34,480 nucleotides of DNA, from contig JAPKMS010000026.1 in NCBI GenBank assembly GCA_026645775.1, forward strand, positions 1 to 34,480, read 5' to 3'. The translations under genes were made by a program, and so were the position numbers. The stretch is from Anaerolineae bacterium. Lineage in GTDB: Bacteria > Chloroflexota > Anaerolineae > CG2-30-64-16. Shown here in pieces: positions 31,671 to 34,480 of this stretch (position 1 is the first letter of the stretch; every line of letters starts with the position of its first letter). The notes under the pieces are model-generated. The model saw only the letters and a list, made by a program, of their open reading frames with translations. It had not been told where the DNA came from and did no database searches.

Positions 31671-32528
31671 TCACAGAATTTTCCCCAGCGCCACCCACTC
31701 AGCCGGCCCATCAGCCACGGATACATCCCTGACGATCACAGTCGCGTGCTCCAAGGCAGCCAGGGCAGCCTCGACATCGGACTTCGGCCAGCCGAACAGC
31801 AGGGCCAGATCGCGGGTCCGGGTCGCGCCCACCGAACGCAGATAAAGCTCGATCAGCGTGCGCCGCGCCTCAGCCTGGCGGATGGGTCGGGCCTGCCTGG
31901 CCAGGTCGGGGTAGTGGCGGTGGACGCACTCATAGACGAATGCGTATTTCCATGCGCCGGCCTTGGCAGTGCCTACGGGTAGGATCTTGAAGTCGGCCTG
32001 AAGCATCTCCATTGCCCGGTTGAACGCCGAGTCGCTCGTCTTGTTGGTCATGCGGGCCAGCTTGCGCAGGCTGATGGTATCCAGCGGGCCCTCTCCCAGC
32101 AGCGTCTCGTAGAGCGTCTTCGCCTCGTGGGTCATGCGTCCTTCGTCATACTGCACCAGATAATCCCGCTCCGGCTCGCCATAGTTCTCTGAGAGGGCAT
32201 AGAAGTAGGGGACAACGTCCAGGCTGATGAAGGTCGCCTTTTTGCGCAGCACCTTGGCGTAGTACCAGACCCGCGCCCCCAGCAGCTCGTCCTTCCAGCC
32301 CCAGGTGATGTGCCCCGGATCGTCGTGTTCGTCGGCCACGGGCCGGTCGCCCGCGACCGCGGCCCACAGGCTGGGCATGGTTATCTCTTTGATGGGCCAA
32401 AAGTAGACATAACCTCGTTCGTTCACGAACGCGAGCGCGTCCTCTTTAGCGGTCAGGCGCTCTCCCGGCCTGAGATGGTACGTCTCGGCGCGATAGGATT
32501 CGAGGCGATCGAGGGCAAGCGTGGGCAT
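31671..32528 (-). CDS. AlkZ-related winged-helix protein
   Basis: 285 residues resembling the winged-helix AlkZ/YcaQ group, whose founding member is an E. coli DNA glycosylase for cross-links. Seen here: AFVNERGYVYFWPIKEITMPSLWAAVAG, the tryptophan-rich ITWGWKDELLGARVWYYAKVLRKKATFISLDVVPYFYAL, a winged-helix-like segment DTISLRKLARMTNKTSDSAFNRAMEMLQ, and a second one near the C-terminus (TRDLALLFGWPKSDVEAALAAL). The glutamine pair used for catalysis by AlkZ is not evident, so a DNA-binding but perhaps non-glycosylase role is possible (inference). ATG 32526-32528 has GGAG six nt upstream. It is transcribed alone from a clear promoter. Confidence 0.65.
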   Translation of the reverse strand: MPTLALDRLESYRAETYHLRPGERLTAKEDALAFVNERGYVYFWPIKEITMPSLWAAVAGDRPVADEHDDPGHITWGWKDELLGARVWYYAKVLRKKATFISLDVVPYFYALSENYGEPERDYLVQYDEGRMTHEAKTLYETLLGEGPLDTISLRKLARMTNKTSDSAFNRAMEMLQADFKILPVGTAKAGAWKYAFVYECVHRHYPDLARQARPIRQAEARRTLIELYLRSVGATRTRDLALLFGWPKSDVEAALAALEHATVIVRDVSVADGPAEWVALGKIL

Positions 32529-32550
32529 CGGCGACTCCAGACAAGGGTAG

Positions 32551-32575
32551 AAACCCGGTTCCGTGCAGCGGGTTT
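32551..32575 (-). other. hairpin at the start of the AlkZ-related mRNA
   Basis: AAACCCG (32551-32557) and CGGGTTT (32569-32575) form a perfect 7-bp stem with an 11-nt loop. Transcription should start near 32579, so the stem sits at the very 5' end of the mRNA, where it could protect against decay. Confidence 0.4.
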
Positions 32576-32585
32576 TCGGAGGCCC

Positions 32586-32614
32586 ATTTTAGCCCCTTGC
32601 GGGGGCGGTGGCAA
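32586..32614 (-). promoter_or_regulatory. promoter of the AlkZ-related gene
   Basis: On the minus strand TTGCCA (32609-32614) and TAAAAT (32586-32591) are exactly 17 nt apart, placing the start of the mRNA about 51 nt before the ATG. Confidence 0.7.
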
Positions 32615-32711
32615 ACCCAGGAGGAAGCTCATGACCGCAAAGAGGATCAGCGCTCATCTATTTCCGGTTCGGTTTAGCTCGTGACCAACCCTGTTTTTCT
32701 GTACAACGCCG

Positions 32712-32742
32712 TTGCGGTCTTGCGGGCGAATCGTGGTACTAT
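32712..32742 (+). promoter_or_regulatory. possible promoter of the MazG-like gene
   Basis: TTGCGG (32712-32717) and TACTAT (32737-32742) are 19 nt apart, long for sigma70, but the -10 box is extended by TGG. It would give a leader of about 34 nt. Confidence 0.4.
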
Positions 32743-32781
32743 TGGGCCGGAACGACACATCACCCATCGGGGAGCAATCAC

Positions 32782-33183
32782 TTGATCCGCCAACTACAGC
32801 AACTCGAAGAATTCCACCGTGTCTTCGGCGCACACCTGGAGAGCGCACCGACCGCCGATCTCACGGACGAAACCATTGCGCTGCGCGTCAGCCTGATCCA
32901 GGAAGAGCTGAACGAATACCGCGAAGCCGCCGCCGACCATGACCTGGTCGCGGTGGCCGATGCGCTGAGCGATCTGCTGTACGTCGTGCTGGGCACCTAC
33001 GTTTCGCACGGTCTGCAGGACGTCGCCGAGGCGTTGTTTGATGAGGTGCACCGCAGCAACATGAGCAAGCTTGACGAGAACGGCGAAGTGATCTACCGCG
33101 CCGATGGCAAGGTGCTGAAGTCGGCCCGCTGGAGCCCGCCCGATCTGGCCGCGATATTGGCCCGCGCATCCCAAACGGATTGA
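32782..33183 (+). CDS. MazG-like nucleotide pyrophosphohydrolase
   Basis: A 133-residue all-alpha NTP-PPase of the MazG/HisE-like superfamily. The metal-binding pattern is seen as LIQEELNEYREA (ExxE, residues about 39-50) followed after a helix by DALSDLLYVVLG (the ExxD-equivalent reads DALSD, about 59-63). The conserved FDEVHRSNMSKLDENG after it is typical of the group, which removes pyrophosphate from non-canonical or excess NTPs. The substrate is unknown. The start is TTG at 32782 with GGGGAG seven nt upstream; no ATG or GTG is available before it. The stop codon lies within TTGA, where a TTG in frame with the asparaginase overlaps it. Confidence 0.87.
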   Translation: MIRQLQQLEEFHRVFGAHLESAPTADLTDETIALRVSLIQEELNEYREAAADHDLVAVADALSDLLYVVLGTYVSHGLQDVAEALFDEVHRSNMSKLDENGEVIYRADGKVLKSARWSPPDLAAILARASQTD

Positions 33184-33257
33184 TTTCACCACCCACCCAA
33201 CCCACAAACAAACCAACCAACCAACTAACCAACAAACCAACCAACCACCAACCTACC
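33184..33257 (+). repeat. G-free CCAA-repeat leader of the asparaginase gene
   Basis: From 33183 to 33259 the plus strand has no G at all and consists mainly of AACC/AAAC tetramers such as CCAACCAACCAAC. It joins the MazG-like gene to the asparaginase gene and replaces any Shine-Dalgarno. The mRNA here should be unstructured. The opposite strand is a run of GGTT units able to form two-layer G-quadruplexes. Copy number of the tetramer may vary by slippage (inference). Confidence 0.85.
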
Positions 33258-34307
33258 ATGCCCAAACACCTCTACATTGCCTACACCGGCGGCACCATCG
33301 GCATGCAGCGCACACCGGATGGCTACGCCCCCGCCCCCGGCTTCCTGGCCGAGCAGATGGCCCGCATGCCTGAGCTGGCCGACCCGCGCATGCCGGCTTA
33401 CACGCTCCACGAGTACAACCCGCTGCTCGACTCGTCCAACATGCGGCCGGCCGACTGGGTGCGCATTGGGCAGGACATCTGTGAGCACTACGCGGACTAC
33501 GATGGCTTCATCGTGCTGCACGGCACCGATACCATGGCCTACACTGCGTCAGCGCTGCCGTTCTTCCTGGGCGGGCTGGCCAAGCCGGTCATCGTGACGG
33601 GGTCGCAAATCCCGTTGTGCGAAGTGCGGAACGACGCGCGGGCGAACCTGGTCACCTCGATGCTGATCGCTGCGGAGTATCCCGTGCCTGAGGTATGCCT
33701 GTACTTCGGCAACCGACTGCTGCGCGGCTGCCGGGCCGTCAAAGTGGATGCCGACGGTCTCGACGCGTTTGATTCGCCCAAGTGGCCGCCGCTGGGTGTG
33801 GTGGGGGTCGAGGTGCAGATCGAGCCGCGGTTCCTGGCCGCGCCCCTCCCGGCCCAGCGGACGACAAGCGGAAGCTGCCGGGCTGAAGGCATCTCTCTTG
33901 CCCTCCCGGTGGCCGACGCGACCGTTGGTGCGTTCCGGCTCTTCCCGGGGCTCTCGCCCGATCTGCTGCGCAACGTGCTCCAGCCGCCGCTGCAGGGGCT
34001 GGTGCTGGAGGCTTATGGTGCGGGCAACGGTCCGGATCAGGATGCCGCCGTGATGGCCGTGCTCCGGGAAGCCACGGCTCGAGGTGTGGTGATCGTGGCG
34101 GTCACCCAGTGTCTGCGGGGTGTGGCGCGGCTGGGCGAGTATGCGGCCGGCGCTGCGCTGGCGCGCGCCGGGGTGATTGGCGGCGGCGACATGACCGCCG
34201 AGGCCGCACTCTGCAAGCTGTACTACCTGTTCAGCCAGGGATACCCGCCGGAGGTCGTCAAGCGGAAAATGGGCGAGGCGCTCTGCGGTGAGCTGACGCC
34301 GGCATGA
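33258..34307 (+). CDS. ansA: type I (cytoplasmic) L-asparaginase
   Basis: A 349-residue enzyme that hydrolyses asparagine to aspartate and ammonia, closest to E. coli AnsA in length and start (IYVAYTGGTIGMQR-like: LYIAYTGGTIGMQRTPDG). The first catalytic threonine lies in TGGTIG (about residues 10-15). The second catalytic motif is VLHGTDTMAYTASAL, and the lysine region follows. NDARANLVTSMLIAA and the C-terminal allosteric-type domain with QCLRG are also present. There is no signal peptide. ATG 33258 matches the family start but has no Shine-Dalgarno. The frame is open back to TTG 33180, which overlaps the preceding stop codon and would add a 26-residue Pro/Thr/Asn-rich tail. Confidence 0.93.
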   Translation: MPKHLYIAYTGGTIGMQRTPDGYAPAPGFLAEQMARMPELADPRMPAYTLHEYNPLLDSSNMRPADWVRIGQDICEHYADYDGFIVLHGTDTMAYTASALPFFLGGLAKPVIVTGSQIPLCEVRNDARANLVTSMLIAAEYPVPEVCLYFGNRLLRGCRAVKVDADGLDAFDSPKWPPLGVVGVEVQIEPRFLAAPLPAQRTTSGSCRAEGISLALPVADATVGAFRLFPGLSPDLLRNVLQPPLQGLVLEAYGAGNGPDQDAAVMAVLREATARGVVIVAVTQCLRGVARLGEYAAGAALARAGVIGGGDMTAEAALCKLYYLFSQGYPPEVVKRKMGEALCGELTPA

Positions 34308-34363
34308 TGAAAGCGAGATAACAGCGCCAATCTGCGTTCCATCGTCGGTATGGAGGCCGCATC

Positions 34364-34480
34364 ATGTTTCTTGAAGCAATGAATTGGATGGACGTCGAGC
34401 GCCACCTGGCGCGCGACGACCGCATCGTGGTGATCACCGGCGCGTGCGAGCAGCACGGCTACGTCAGCCTGCTCTCCGAC
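34364..34480 (+). CDS. creatininase-family amidohydrolase, 5' part
   Basis: Only the first 39 codons are inside the window: the start is ATG 34364 with GGAGG seven nt upstream, and the frame is open to the right edge. The sequence MFLEAMNWMDVERHLARDD...VVITGACEQHG matches the N-terminus of the creatininase family, where the Glu and His in the EQHG motif bind metal. Family members hydrolyse amide rings such as creatinine or formamide-type substrates; which one cannot be judged from this fragment. It follows ansA by 56 nt in the same direction. Confidence 0.8.
   Translation, partial: MFLEAMNWMDVERHLARDDRIVVITGACEQHGYVSLLSD

Noticed and set aside
32631-32684. 17-codon ORF (MTAKRISAHLFPVRFSS) with AGGAGG six nt upstream
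   Set aside because: The ribosome site is good, but the peptide is very short, no promoter is visible for it, and the better promoter of the downstream gene lies after it. Without conservation data it is not a supported gene.

Overview
The window is a GC-rich bacterial chromosome segment with dense coding. It has no tRNA, rRNA, CRISPR array or insertion sequence that I can see. The gene complement suggests a Chloroflexota bacterium of the Anaerolineae/Caldilineae kind. The clues are an FMN-riboswitch-controlled RibXY-type riboflavin ABC transporter, an AlkZ-related winged-helix protein, a lipoprotein with tandem two-cysteine Ig-like modules, a secreted glycosidase ending in a 'FLPL' tail, and hairpin-rich intergenic repeats. 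The assignment is an inference from gene content, not from a marker gene.

Left part (1-8100, mostly minus strand): a core operon-like run is read leftwards as ftsY, prfB (with an intact +1 programmed frameshift), a small zinc-ribbon protein, smc, a drug/metabolite transporter and a small unknown protein. It links SRP-dependent targeting, translation termination and chromosome condensation. ftsY is divergent from rnc (RNase III); the two promoters overlap at their -35 boxes. rnc overlaps tail to tail with a processive-type diacylglycerol glycosyltransferase gene, which is preceded by a previously untracked 50-residue membrane-protein ORF.

Middle (10.4-20.4 kb): a GNAT-like protein and a DegV fatty-acid-binding protein; a GH-A clan glycosidase gene interrupted near its 3' end by an in-frame TGA; a class III-like PPK2 polyphosphate kinase; and a divergent pair consisting of a large lipoprotein with three Ig-like repeats and a secreted GH-A glycosidase. 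A palindrome sits between the promoters of that last pair.

Right part (20.4-34.5 kb): a divergent pair (CDP-alcohol phosphatidyltransferase and metallophosphatase) whose promoters lie so close to the start codons that both mRNAs should be leaderless or nearly so. Then come a small unknown protein and the FMN riboswitch plus terminator ahead of permease, binding-lipoprotein and ATPase genes. A rightward run follows: glgA, an AlaX-type editing protein, an atypical metallo-beta-lactamase-fold protein, a TPR membrane protein, a DUF456 membrane protein and a glycerophosphodiesterase. The window closes with an AlkZ-related protein, a MazG-like pyrophosphohydrolase, a type I asparaginase behind a 77-nt G-free CCAA-repeat leader, and the start of a creatininase-family gene.

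The most rewarding items for follow-up are the in-frame UGA with a conserved 62-codon tail, the RNase III lacking one canonical metal-binding aspartate, the leaderless divergent pair, the FMN-riboswitch transporter with its own ATPase, and the hairpin repeat family.
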